Shown: in pieces, positions 54,701-62,731 of the stretch | Layout of the letters: each line of letters begins with the position of its first letter | How positions within the stretch are numbered: position 1 is the stretch's first letter | Origin: Acetobacter malorum | Lineage (GTDB): Bacteria; Pseudomonadota; Alphaproteobacteria; Acetobacterales; Acetobacteraceae | NCBI RefSeq assembly: GCF_002153605.1 | Contig: NZ_JOPG01000026.1 | Span: 1 to 64,000 of the forward strand | Direction of reading: 5' to 3' | Length of the DNA: 64,000 bases | Notes under the pieces: generated by a model | Seen by the model: only the letters and a program-made list of their open reading frames with translations | Told to the model about the DNA's origin: nothing | The model's database searches: none | Program-made: the position numbers and the translations under genes

Positions 54701-56631
54701 GCGCGCCGCTTGCCTGCCTGTGGGTTTTGTCCCCCGCTCTCGCCTTATGGACCAGCCGCTCTCCAATCATACCGTCCCAGTCACGCCCATCCAGAACCGA
54801 TATCAGGACTTTACGCCTTACGGCGCGCAGGACATGGCGCTTTTTTGAAACATTCGTCACACCTGCCGACAATATGCTGCCGCCGGACAATTTTCAGGAA
54901 GACCCCAGTCCTGTTCTGGCCAGACGCACGTCGCCAACCAATATCGGCCTATACCTTCTCTGCGCCATCAATGCACGCGACTTTGGCTGGTCTGGCCTTC
55001 AGGATACGGTAGAACGACTGGAATCCACCCTGAAAACAGTCCGAAACATGGAGAAATACCGGGGGCATTTATACAACTGGTATAATACTGAAACTTTGGA
55101 GCCGCTGAATCCCCTCTACGTTTCTACGGTGGATAGCGGCAATTTCGCCGGGCATCTCATAACCGTTGCCAGCACCTGCTGCGAATGGCTTACGCAGGAA
55201 GCGGACCTCCATGACTGGCGGGCAGGCCTTTCCGACGCCATCACAATCGCCATTATGGAAATAACGTTTAAAAACGGAGTACGGCTGCAACTCACCAAAC
55301 AGCAGCGCGTCCTTCTCAGATCTCTTGGAAAATTAAAGAATGCCATTTTATCCGCACCGGCAGACAAAACCAGCCTGACCCTCACGCACTTCTTGCTGCA
55401 GGCTAAAATCATTGCCGATCATGCAGTCCATCTTTTTCCGTTCCCGGAAGATCCATCCATAACCTCATCCAGAGACCCGGTCTTCTGGGCTTCCGCCCCT
55501 CTCCGCACTCTGGAAAGTCACCTGCGCGATTTTGATCAATCCCGAAAATCAGGCTTACCCGAACGCCTCCAAAATCTGAAACGTGAATCCCAACAGCTTG
55601 CCAATGAGATGGATTTCAGTTTTCTCCGCGATACATCACGCAAACTGCTTTCCATCGGCTTTCTTGTTCAGGACGATACAGCGGATAGCAACTGTTACGA
55701 CCTTCTGGCATCTGAGGCGCGACTTGCTGTGTATTTTGCCATTGCCAAAGGGGACATTCCAGCACGGGACTGGTTCCGCCTTGGCCGGACCATAACCCCT
55801 TCCGGCAGTGGCGCGGCTCTTGTGTCCTGGTCCGGCTCCATGTTCGAATATCTCATGCCATCCCTCGTCATGCGTGCGCCCGTAGGGAGCCTGCTGCAGG
55901 AGACAAATGCACGGATTGTGCAGCGCCAGATTGCCTATGGGCAAAGCCGCAACATTCCGTGGGGTATTTCCGAGGCTGCTTACAATGTCCGCGACCTTGA
56001 TTATACCTATCAGTATTCAAATTTTGGCGTTCCTGGACTAGGGCTCAAGCGTGGTCTGGCGCAGGATATGGTTGTGGCCCCCTACGCCACCCTGCTGGCC
56101 GCAATGATTGATCCTCAAAAAGCTGTTGCCAATCTCTCCGTTCTGGAAAAAACCGGCGCACAAGGGCGCTATGGCTTTTTTGAAGCGCTGGATTATACGC
56201 CCGAGCGCATCCCTGAGAACCAGACTGTAGCCATTGTCCGTGCTTACATGGCGCACCATCAGGGCATGTCCATTCTCGCGGTCGCCGATACGGTTCTGAA
56301 CGGTATTATGAGAACACGTTTTCATAATGACCCGACCATGGCATCGGCTGAACTTCTGCTACAGGAGCGCGCTCCAGACAAAAGCGCAGTGGCCCGCCCG
56401 CTCCCTGCCGAACAGGCTATTCCCGCACCAGCGCCGGAAGCGACAATACGCGCAGGCCGTTACTATAGCACCGCTTACACTCAGGAACCTGTCACCCACC
56501 TGCTTTCAAACGGTCGTTATACCGTCATGCTCACATCCGCAGGCTCTGGCTATAGTAGCTGGCAGGGCATGTGCTCACACGGTGGCGGGAAGACCCCACA
56601 CTCGATCAGTATGGGTCTTATTTCTATCTGA
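51742..56631 (+). CDS. ndvB: Cyclic beta-1,2-glucan synthase, N-terminal part (frameshifted)
   Basis: The 1,629-residue frame matches the first part of NdvB/ChvB/Cgs. It has an N-terminal domain and helices near 435-490. The GT84 glucosyltransferase domain follows, with LDADTRL (about 644) and the QRLHRWTRGDWQ motif (about 790), then a cluster of helices (about 850-1040). Next comes a glycoamylase-like domain (MFEYLMPSLVMRAPVGSL at about 1367, VRAYMAHHQGMSILAVADTV near 1500). The GH94 phosphorylase domain begins at YYSTAYTQEPVTHLLSNGRY. After GYSSWQGM (near 56,570) the reading frame leaves the family and ends in 20 unrelated residues. The rest continues in another frame. CGGAG lies 7 nt before the ATG. 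The product would build periplasmic cyclic glucans from UDP-glucose. As read, the chain-length-controlling GH94 part is missing. Confidence 0.85.
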   Translation: MDGSTDFSQNARVGSTHLSFWRSLFKPDTSFYWQNDGTPVKSEIFGIERLEAHARSLAVAQTITYKSKTSSYPLKHRLAENGVFLRKTDTAITEALQAGKLLTPAAQWLADNYALIDMQIRETSLDLSPGYYARLPKLASGPFEGLPRIFGVTWALVAHTDSHLHQDILCRYLLAYQSVAPLTIGELWAVPITLRIVLIENLRRTAHAIIENNNSRRAADLLADNLEKTRKDEELSIQKVLSLVEPESLTPAFVARLVHRSRGLDLEKDPALVWLEQRMADKSSSIEKTVQDDFQNQGAFNATVRNIITSLRLITGLDWTEIFEQVCLIDKAFTHYPSFTQADFSSRDLYRKAIEDLALGSKASELEIAHRAIGLAQQAQDAHASDPRKSDPGYYLLMDGRLELEAELGFTPPLSRKFVRDFCHRGITGYSLAILIFSILFLSIPIWISEKEYPTTLWLVLVVICACVPTSEAAVACINRLALRAVKVTMLPGLELLQGIPDHMRTLVVIPALLTDAKTVKELLDRLEIHYLATHDRSVHFALLTDWKDCDTESNPHDGALLHQAVAGIALLNQRFGPSVNGDRFLLLHRRRVWSESEGVWMGWERKRGKLHELNRLLRGASNTTFLEDQGRRLPQNVRYVVTLDADTRLPLETVRRLVGKLAHPLNAPQFNPETRRIEKGYAILQPRVTPSLPVGHHSTVFQKIYSTSSGIDAYSAAISDLYQDMFGEGSYAGKGIYDIDAFEAALADRVPEGTLLSHDLFEGIFARAALASDIEVVEEFPTDYMVSAQRLHRWTRGDWQLLPWIISGTTKTPLPHDRLSGIARWKMVDNLRRTLCAPFTLFTLLACWLLTPANAAIWTLFILVMVALPAFLPVLPFLFPRREWITFRSYFSVITSHLVTAAVMTALNLTFLAHQAFLMLDAISRTFVRVFITRRLLLQWVPAAHTANLLQSGMAEYYQKMLAAPIFAVVLSLYVTWTDPETLLLCAPLACLWVLSPALALWTSRSPIIPSQSRPSRTDIRTLRLTARRTWRFFETFVTPADNMLPPDNFQEDPSPVLARRTSPTNIGLYLLCAINARDFGWSGLQDTVERLESTLKTVRNMEKYRGHLYNWYNTETLEPLNPLYVSTVDSGNFAGHLITVASTCCEWLTQEADLHDWRAGLSDAITIAIMEITFKNGVRLQLTKQQRVLLRSLGKLKNAILSAPADKTSLTLTHFLLQAKIIADHAVHLFPFPEDPSITSSRDPVFWASAPLRTLESHLRDFDQSRKSGLPERLQNLKRESQQLANEMDFSFLRDTSRKLLSIGFLVQDDTADSNCYDLLASEARLAVYFAIAKGDIPARDWFRLGRTITPSGSGAALVSWSGSMFEYLMPSLVMRAPVGSLLQETNARIVQRQIAYGQSRNIPWGISEAAYNVRDLDYTYQYSNFGVPGLGLKRGLAQDMVVAPYATLLAAMIDPQKAVANLSVLEKTGAQGRYGFFEALDYTPERIPENQTVAIVRAYMAHHQGMSILAVADTVLNGIMRTRFHNDPTMASAELLLQERAPDKSAVARPLPAEQAIPAPAPEATIRAGRYYSTAYTQEPVTHLLSNGRYTVMLTSAGSGYSSWQGMCSHGGGKTPHSISMGLISI

Positions 56632-59600
56632 AAAATGTCAAAACGGGTTTTGTCTGGTCTTCTGGCATCCAGCCCTGTGGCACTATACCTGACGATTATC
56701 TGGTGGGCTTTCACGAAGACCGTGCAGAATTTTCCCGCCGGGATGGTGCTCTCACCACAACTGTAGACATCATGGTTTCAGCGGAAGATGATGCTGAAGT
56801 CCGCCACCTCACGCTCTCCAACGCAGGCCATGAGACGCAGGAAATTGATATCACATCCTATGCTGAACTTGCGCTTCTGACACAAGACGCAGACCTTGCT
56901 CATCCGGCCTTTACGAAACTGTTCGTTCAGACCGAATATCTTCCGGAAGCTAAAGCCCTTATTGCCACACGCAGACGCAGAACCCCGGATGAGCCAGAAC
57001 TCTGGGTTGCCCATCTCGCTGTTTCTGCCCTTTCCGTCAGCATGGGAACAGACCGGGCAGACTTCATCGGTCGCAATGCAACAGTGCGGTCACCGGCCGC
57101 CATGACAAGAAAAAATACGTTATCAGGTCGCACAGGAACCGTTCTTGACGCCTCTTTCTCTCTTCGTTGCCGGATCGCTCTCAAACCGGGGACTACTACC
57201 CGCATTTCTTTCTGGACGATGGCGGCATCGACCCGGGAAAAACTTCTGGACCTGATTGATACACACAAGGATGCTGCCGCCCTTGACCGCGTGCGCACCC
57301 TGGCCTGGACGCAGGCGCAGATCCAGTTGCGCCACCTTGATATTAACCCGACTGAAGCTGACCTGTTCCAGCGTCTGGCAAGCCATATCCTCTTTGCTGG
57401 CTCCTCTCTGCGCGCATCGTCCGAAGCCATCAGGGTTGGCGCTGGCCCTCAAACAGGTTTGTGGGAACTTGGCATTTCAGGTGACCTTCCTCTCGTTGTT
57501 CTGACAATCAAGGAAAATTCCGGGACAGAGATCGTGCGTCAGGTTTTGTTGGCTCATGAATATTTCCGCCTCAAACAGCTTCCGATCGATCTGGTTATCC
57601 TGAACGACCATCCCTCTTCATATCTGCAAGACCTCCAGATCTCTTTGGAGAATCTGGTACGTTCTATTCCTAAAGCAGCAACCGGCGCCGGTTCCGTTCG
57701 TATTTTACGAACTGACCTGCTCTCGCCCGGCACCCTGACACTTCTGCTTTCCGTCGCGCGCGTCGTTCTCGGCACAAAAGACAGTCTTGCAGAACAGCTT
57801 GATCTGGCAGAATCTCAGCCAGCGCAGACACCGGCCGCCTTTCAGCCGCTTCCCATTGCTGGTCCCAGCGCATTTGGCACTCCACCTCTTCCAGAGCTGG
57901 AATTCTTCAATGGTTACGGTGGGTTTGCAGACAATGGAGAAACCTATGTTGTTCTGCTGTCCCCGGGCACCTCTACGCCTGCCCCATGGATTAACGTCAT
58001 CGCCAACGAGACCTTCGGTTTTCTGGCCTCGGCGGAAGGAAGCGGGCACACATGGGCCCTGAACAGCCGGGAACATCAGATCACTCCCTGGTCTAATGAC
58101 CCGGTCAGCAATCCTCCTGGAGAGATTTTCTATCTGCGCGACGAAGACACTCATACTCTCTGGAGCCTTACCGCCGCAGCACGCAGAGACGTCGCGGCAA
58201 CCTACGTCACACATCATGGACGGGGATATACGCGCTACGAGCGGATCGCCCACGGCATTGCCAGCAGCCTGCTGCAATATGTTCCACCAGCAGACCCAAT
58301 AAAGATCTCACGCATTCAGCTTCATAATCTTTCGGGGCAGTCTCGAACCTTGTCTCTTACAAGCTATGTAGAATGGGTTCTGGGAACATCCCGCACGAAA
58401 ACCGCGCCTTTCATCACCACAGAAACTGACCCAAAAACCGGGGCTCTCTTTGCCAGAAATCAATGGGATGGGACTTACGGTTCCCGTGTCGCCTTTGCTG
58501 ATCTCGGAAGCTACGTCACGACCGTTTCCGGAGATCGTAAGAGTTTTATCGGGCGGAATGGGTCACTGGACAACCCTGCCGCCTTTACCCATTCTGATGG
58601 CCTGAATAGCGTAACAGGAGCAGGACTGGACCCCTGCGGCATTCTGCAAACCCTGATTACACTGCCGGCCAACGGTCGCGTCGAAATTGTCTTTCTGCTT
58701 GGTGAAGCGTCGGATGCAACCGAAGCAAGACAGCTCATTCTGCGATATCGCACGACTGACCTTGATGCCGTTCTGCAGGCCGTTACCGAACGATGGAATG
58801 CTGTCTGCCATGCCATTCAGGTCAAAACTCCGGACAGGAGCATGGATATCATGCTCAATGGCTGGCTTTTGTATCAGACCCTCTCCAGCCGCGTTCTGGC
58901 CAGAGCGGGCTTTTATCAGGCCAGCGGTGCCTTTGGCTTCCGGGATCAGCTTCAGGATGGCATGGCACTCGCAACATCTTCTCCTGAGCGTGTCAGGGAG
59001 CACATTTTACGGGCAGCATCGCGCCAGTTTCCTGAAGGCGATGTGCAACACTGGTGGCTTCCTCAAACGGGTTCAGGTGTCCGCACCCATATTTCCGATG
59101 ATTGTACCTGGCTGGCCTACACCGTTACACACTATATTACGACAACCGGAGACAAGACAGTTCTGGACGAGAACATAGGCTTTCTTGAGGCTCCTCCTCT
59201 GCCAATCACACAGCATGACCATTTTGCGGTTCCCGCCGTTTCTTCTGAAAAAGCAAGCCTCTTTGAGCATTGCGCCCGGGCGCTCGACCATAGTCTGACT
59301 GTGGGATCCCATGGCCTGCCGCTTATGGGCACAGGAGACTGGAATGACGGCATGAACAGGGTGGGAGAACAAGGGCGAGGAGAAAGCGTGTGGCTTGGCT
59401 GGTTCCTCTACACGACGCTGAAGATGTTCATTCCTCTGGCTCTTGAGCGGCATGACACTGTTCGTGCCACACTCTGGCAGAACCATACTGAAAAGCTTGC
59501 CAACGCTCTGGAACGTGCGTGGGATGGAGACTGGTATCTCCGCGCCTACTTTGACGACGGCACGCCTCTTGGCTCTCACAGGAACACGGAATGTCAGATT

Positions 59601-60299
59601 GATGCCATTTCCCAATCCTGGGCTGTTCTCTCTAACGCAGCCTCGCCTGAACGCACGCATCACGCCATGTATTCCGCCGTTGAACATCTTGTTCGGCCGA
59701 AGGATGGACTGATCCTTGTTCTTACACCGCCATTTGATAAAGCGCAGCCTGACCCGGGATACATCCGAGGCTACCCACCCGGTGTCCGGGAAAATGGCGG
59801 GCAATACACCCATGCTGCCCTCTGGACGGTCATGGCAATTGCCGCACAGGGAGACGGCAATCAGGCCCATGCTTTGTTCAGCATGCTTAACCCGATCCAG
59901 CATGCCCGGACACAAGAACAGGCGGACCGTTACAAACTGGAACCTTATGTGGTTGCTGCGGATATTTATTCCGTAGAGCCCCATACCGGACGAGGCGGCT
60001 GGTCCTGGTATACCGGTTCTGCCGGATGGATGCAGCGCACAGGCATTGAATCCCTTCTCGGCATCCGTATTCAGGGAGAAACACTTTTAATCACGCCCTG
60101 TATCCCACAGGACTGGAAGGAATTTGAAGTTCTGCTCCGCTGGCGCAGCAGTCGGTATCAATGCATCATCAAAAACCCCAAGGGTGTCAATTACAGCACA
60201 TCACCGAGCCTGACCGTAGATAATATCCCTATGGGGAAAACAGACAGACTTGAGCTCAAAGATGATGGTGAAAATCATACAGTCATTTATTTACTATAA
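56571..60299 (+). CDS. ndvB: Cyclic beta-1,2-glucan synthase, C-terminal part (frameshifted)
   Basis: This frame resumes exactly where the first one departs from the family (LTRWREDPTLDQYGSYFYLK) and runs 1,242 codons through the GH94 region. It contains two sugar-binding beta-sandwich segments and the catalytic (alpha/alpha)6 barrel with MGTGDWNDGMNRVGEQGRGESVWLGW (Asp of GDWNDG, about residue 923). It ends QCIIKNPKGVNY and a short tail. The frame is open back only to a TAG at 56556. The GTG at 56571 has only a weak AGGG nearby, so independent translation is doubtful. Restoring one base gives a single protein of 2,852 residues, a normal length for the family. Confidence 0.83.
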   Translation: MLTRWREDPTLDQYGSYFYLKNVKTGFVWSSGIQPCGTIPDDYLVGFHEDRAEFSRRDGALTTTVDIMVSAEDDAEVRHLTLSNAGHETQEIDITSYAELALLTQDADLAHPAFTKLFVQTEYLPEAKALIATRRRRTPDEPELWVAHLAVSALSVSMGTDRADFIGRNATVRSPAAMTRKNTLSGRTGTVLDASFSLRCRIALKPGTTTRISFWTMAASTREKLLDLIDTHKDAAALDRVRTLAWTQAQIQLRHLDINPTEADLFQRLASHILFAGSSLRASSEAIRVGAGPQTGLWELGISGDLPLVVLTIKENSGTEIVRQVLLAHEYFRLKQLPIDLVILNDHPSSYLQDLQISLENLVRSIPKAATGAGSVRILRTDLLSPGTLTLLLSVARVVLGTKDSLAEQLDLAESQPAQTPAAFQPLPIAGPSAFGTPPLPELEFFNGYGGFADNGETYVVLLSPGTSTPAPWINVIANETFGFLASAEGSGHTWALNSREHQITPWSNDPVSNPPGEIFYLRDEDTHTLWSLTAAARRDVAATYVTHHGRGYTRYERIAHGIASSLLQYVPPADPIKISRIQLHNLSGQSRTLSLTSYVEWVLGTSRTKTAPFITTETDPKTGALFARNQWDGTYGSRVAFADLGSYVTTVSGDRKSFIGRNGSLDNPAAFTHSDGLNSVTGAGLDPCGILQTLITLPANGRVEIVFLLGEASDATEARQLILRYRTTDLDAVLQAVTERWNAVCHAIQVKTPDRSMDIMLNGWLLYQTLSSRVLARAGFYQASGAFGFRDQLQDGMALATSSPERVREHILRAASRQFPEGDVQHWWLPQTGSGVRTHISDDCTWLAYTVTHYITTTGDKTVLDENIGFLEAPPLPITQHDHFAVPAVSSEKASLFEHCARALDHSLTVGSHGLPLMGTGDWNDGMNRVGEQGRGESVWLGWFLYTTLKMFIPLALERHDTVRATLWQNHTEKLANALERAWDGDWYLRAYFDDGTPLGSHRNTECQIDAISQSWAVLSNAASPERTHHAMYSAVEHLVRPKDGLILVLTPPFDKAQPDPGYIRGYPPGVRENGGQYTHAALWTVMAIAAQGDGNQAHALFSMLNPIQHARTQEQADRYKLEPYVVAADIYSVEPHTGRGGWSWYTGSAGWMQRTGIESLLGIRIQGETLLITPCIPQDWKEFEVLLRWRSSRYQCIIKNPKGVNYSTSPSLTVDNIPMGKTDRLELKDDGENHTVIYLL

Positions 60300-60312
60300 T
60301 AAATAAAAACAA

Positions 60313-60347
60313 CATAACCAGGCCATTCATCAGAATGCCTGGTTATG
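60313..60347. terminator. Bidirectional intrinsic terminator
   Basis: A 10-bp stem (60313-60322 with 60338-60347), a one-base bulge and a further 5-bp stem (60324-60328 with 60333-60337) around a 4-nt loop. On the reverse strand it is followed by a T-rich run (TTGTTTTTATTT), serving the convergent gene at 60,417. On the forward strand it closes the glucan synthase gene. Confidence 0.8.
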
Positions 60348-60416
60348 AAAATCTACTCTAAATATTTTGCGAGGCAGGAAAAGCCATGACTTGGCATTTT
60401 TCCCGCCTCTGAACAT

Positions 60417-60902
60417 TCATGGATGAAAAGCGCCCGCAGTATCTGTCGCCACAGCATCATCCAGATCATCCGTGGCACCACTCACGCCCACAGCGCCAAT
60501 AAGATACTGGCCGTTCATGACCGGGGCTGAACCCGGCACCGCGGTAATACCCGGAAGCGTTGTTAAAAATGCCTGATTCTGACTAACGCGTTCAGCCAGA
60601 ACTTTCCCGCGCGAGCTATAGAGAGCCGCCGTGCGTGCCTTCTTGATAGCTGTTTCATCAGTTCCGGTCTGAGAATCATCCATTCGGATAAATGCCAGCA
60701 ACCTGCCTGATCCATCCACAATGGCGATGCTCACTTTCATGTTTCGCTGCTTTGCAGCGGCTTCTGCCGCATTCAGCAAACTTTTTGCGCCAGCACTGCT
60801 CAACACAGTGCGCGTTAACACCTTGCTATCATCAGCGTGCGCCGCAGTCATTGTAGATAATCCCGCCAGAAGAGCCAAAGGCCCGAGAAATTTAAGTTTC
60901 AT
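60417..60902 (-). CDS. Secreted GlcG/HbpS-family protein (first of two)
   Basis: The 161-residue protein has a Sec signal (cleavage near AHA-D). The HbpS/GlcG domain follows: AAEAAAKQRNMKVSIAIVDG, SGRLLAFIRMDDSQTGTDET, AIKKARTAALYSS, GSAPVMNGQYLIGAVGVSGA. The family includes haem-degrading and haem-binding HbpS and the uncharacterised GlcG. The ATG at 60902 has AGGA about 7 nt upstream. It follows a paralogous gene by 67 nt on the same strand. Function here is unknown. Confidence 0.82.
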   Translation of the reverse strand: MKLKFLGPLALLAGLSTMTAAHADDSKVLTRTVLSSAGAKSLLNAAEAAAKQRNMKVSIAIVDGSGRLLAFIRMDDSQTGTDETAIKKARTAALYSSRGKVLAERVSQNQAFLTTLPGITAVPGSAPVMNGQYLIGAVGVSGATDDLDDAVATDTAGAFHP

Positions 60903-60969
60903 GTGACGTCCTGACCTGAAGAGGTTTTACTAACTCTTTTATGAAAAGCATTTTCCCTGTCGTGAGAGT

Positions 60970-61443
60970 TCAGTGGAAATGCTTTGCCGTATCCACAACA
61001 AGCGCCTGTTCCGCTTCGTTCGTGTCCCCGCTGGTGCCAATGCTCCCGACGACAGTCTCACCCTGCTTGAAAACTGCGCCGCCTGCTGACGGAAGGATAC
61101 CGGGCACAAAGCCGATAGGAAGGTTCTGCGCGCGCGCTGCGTCAAAAAACTCAATCGTGTTACGGGCAAATCGTGCTGCAGATTTGGCTTTGGCAATGGA
61201 AGCCTCTACGCACCCTGCGTAAGCACCCTGCATCCGGATGAAAGCAACGAGATTTCCATCTGTGTCTTCAACAGCAATGCACAGCTTAAGGTGGCGGCTT
61301 TCAGCCAGACCAACCGCATAATGCGCCATATCCATCGCCGCCTCTGTCGTAATGTTGAGCTGAGGTGCTGTGGATGCAGACTGCGCAAACGCGGGTGACG
61401 CACACAAGAGTGTGGACGCAAACGCTGCAAGTATTTTTTTCAT
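60970..61443 (-). CDS. Secreted GlcG/HbpS-family protein (second of two)
   Basis: The roughly 157-residue paralog of the neighbour has a Sec signal (cleavage near AFA-Q) and the same fold: AVGLAESRHLKLCIAVEDTD, GNLVAFIRMQGAYAGCVEAS, IAKAKSAARFA, GGAVFKQGETVVGSIGTSGD. The ATG at 61443 is supported by AAGG upstream and by the signal peptide; the longer frame adds a non-family N-terminus. It has two cysteines in the mature part (LCIAV and GCVE) that the neighbour lacks. Probably co-transcribed with it. Confidence 0.82.
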   Translation of the reverse strand: MKKILAAFASTLLCASPAFAQSASTAPQLNITTEAAMDMAHYAVGLAESRHLKLCIAVEDTDGNLVAFIRMQGAYAGCVEASIAKAKSAARFARNTIEFFDAARAQNLPIGFVPGILPSAGGAVFKQGETVVGSIGTSGDTNEAEQALVVDTAKHFH

Positions 61444-61749
61444 TGCAAAGGGTACCTTATGGGAGATGTTATTATTGACCCAGTCGTGACGTTTACTCTT
61501 TCCCTCCGCCAAGATTGCAAAATCGTAAACGTCACACAGTAGAAAATGCGATATAACGACCACCGCATCGAAAAACAACTTACAATCAGAACAGTATAAA
61601 TCAAATCAATATTTTAAATATCACGCTTCTGTGATTATTATTTCTTTAAATTGTTCCTAAATAAACTTTTTATTTCAATTCCAATACACAACACAGAAGG
61701 CCGCCATCCGTCTGTTCACTCAGCATGCCCCTACGAACACATCAACACT
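61444..61749. other. AT-rich gap between the DoxX and GlcG-like genes
   Basis: About 306 nt with no supportable gene, very AT-rich between 61560 and 61690. It probably contains the promoter of the two GlcG-like genes, but no convincing hexamer pair was picked out. Confidence 0.5.
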
Positions 61750-62625
61750 TCAGTCTTCCGTCTTCACATAATCGGGTTGCGTTGAAACACAGACCGGCAA
61801 CAGGATGCGGGGCATCCAGCCATGCGCAATAAGCCAGCCATCCAGTGAGAATTTTCCTGCACCGGCAATGGCAAAACTGGCGAAAAGCACAATCATCAGC
61901 ATCGGATATTCCCACCCCCCGACCGGGGCATTATTCCACGTAAAGCCATCCTCAAAATGACGGCCATATTGATTGGCAATCACATAATAAAGCGCTGCCC
62001 CAACCCCAGCCAGCCGGGTCAGAAACCCCATACCGACACCAATCGCGATTGCCAGTTCACACAGGCCTGCGACAATAACGGCAGGACCACCGGATGAGAG
62101 CCCGAAACCCACAAACACCTGCGCCATATGATGGAAGGAGTCCGCACCTGCAAAAAGTTTTTCTGCAAAATGCCCGACCATATCAAATCCAAAGTAGATA
62201 CGGATTGTCGCCATCTGCCACTGCAAATGTCCATTCCAGCCAGACGACCGAAAATGCGTCCAGTCATGAACCATGCAGTCAGCATAAAGGGCGAGATAAA
62301 TCAGAAATGTGAGGCTGGAACTTGCCATACCAGGAAATGAACCATGGATAGCCGCAACCCGCCAACTGATAATGAAAGGCAGAAGTGCTCCCAAAAACCC
62401 AACCACAAAGCTTTTTGGCATGACAAAAACTGCGATGATCAGCGCAAGGATATCCAGCCCGATGGTGGAAAAACGTGCAAAATCGGGAATAACCGGCACG
62501 ATAAAAGACGAATAGACCATTGTGCTGACAGAAACAGCCAGAGCCACCCACAGGAGCCAGAAGGGCACATAACGCGGGCTCAAGGCTGCAAAAGACGGAA
62601 CCAAAACATTTGGCTTCATAAACAT
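61750..62625 (-). CDS. DoxX-family integral membrane protein
   Basis: The roughly 291-residue protein has about eight helices. It starts with two or three extra helices (WLLWVALAVSVSTMVYSSFI, LDILALIIAVFVMPK). A DoxX-like block follows: RIYFGFDMVGHFAEKLFAGA, VAGLCELAIAIGVGMGFLTR and YPMLMIVLFASFAIAGAGKF. DoxX proteins are linked to quinone-dependent thiol or sulfite metabolism and to redox stress, but this long version is not well characterised. ATGs at 62625 and 62619 are both possible. It lies between the OprB gene and the GlcG-like genes, all on the same strand. Confidence 0.72.
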   Translation of the reverse strand: MFMKPNVLVPSFAALSPRYVPFWLLWVALAVSVSTMVYSSFIVPVIPDFARFSTIGLDILALIIAVFVMPKSFVVGFLGALLPFIISWRVAAIHGSFPGMASSSLTFLIYLALYADCMVHDWTHFRSSGWNGHLQWQMATIRIYFGFDMVGHFAEKLFAGADSFHHMAQVFVGFGLSSGGPAVIVAGLCELAIAIGVGMGFLTRLAGVGAALYYVIANQYGRHFEDGFTWNNAPVGGWEYPMLMIVLFASFAIAGAGKFSLDGWLIAHGWMPRILLPVCVSTQPDYVKTED

Positions 62626-62731
62626 TGTTTTTCTTCTTGTGAAAGATGCCAAACCCCATGACCATGAATGGCAAGCTGTTTCTGGTCATGCAAAATGCGT
62701 GATCCTATCGTTAATTCTTCCTGCTGCATTC

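Noticed and set aside
56559-56631. Programmed -1 ribosomal frameshift joining the two glucan synthase frames
   Set aside because: A -1 slip at ATG TGC would restore the protein, but there is no X-XXY-YYZ slippery heptamer or obvious stimulatory stem, and the family is not known to use frameshifting. A missing base is simpler.
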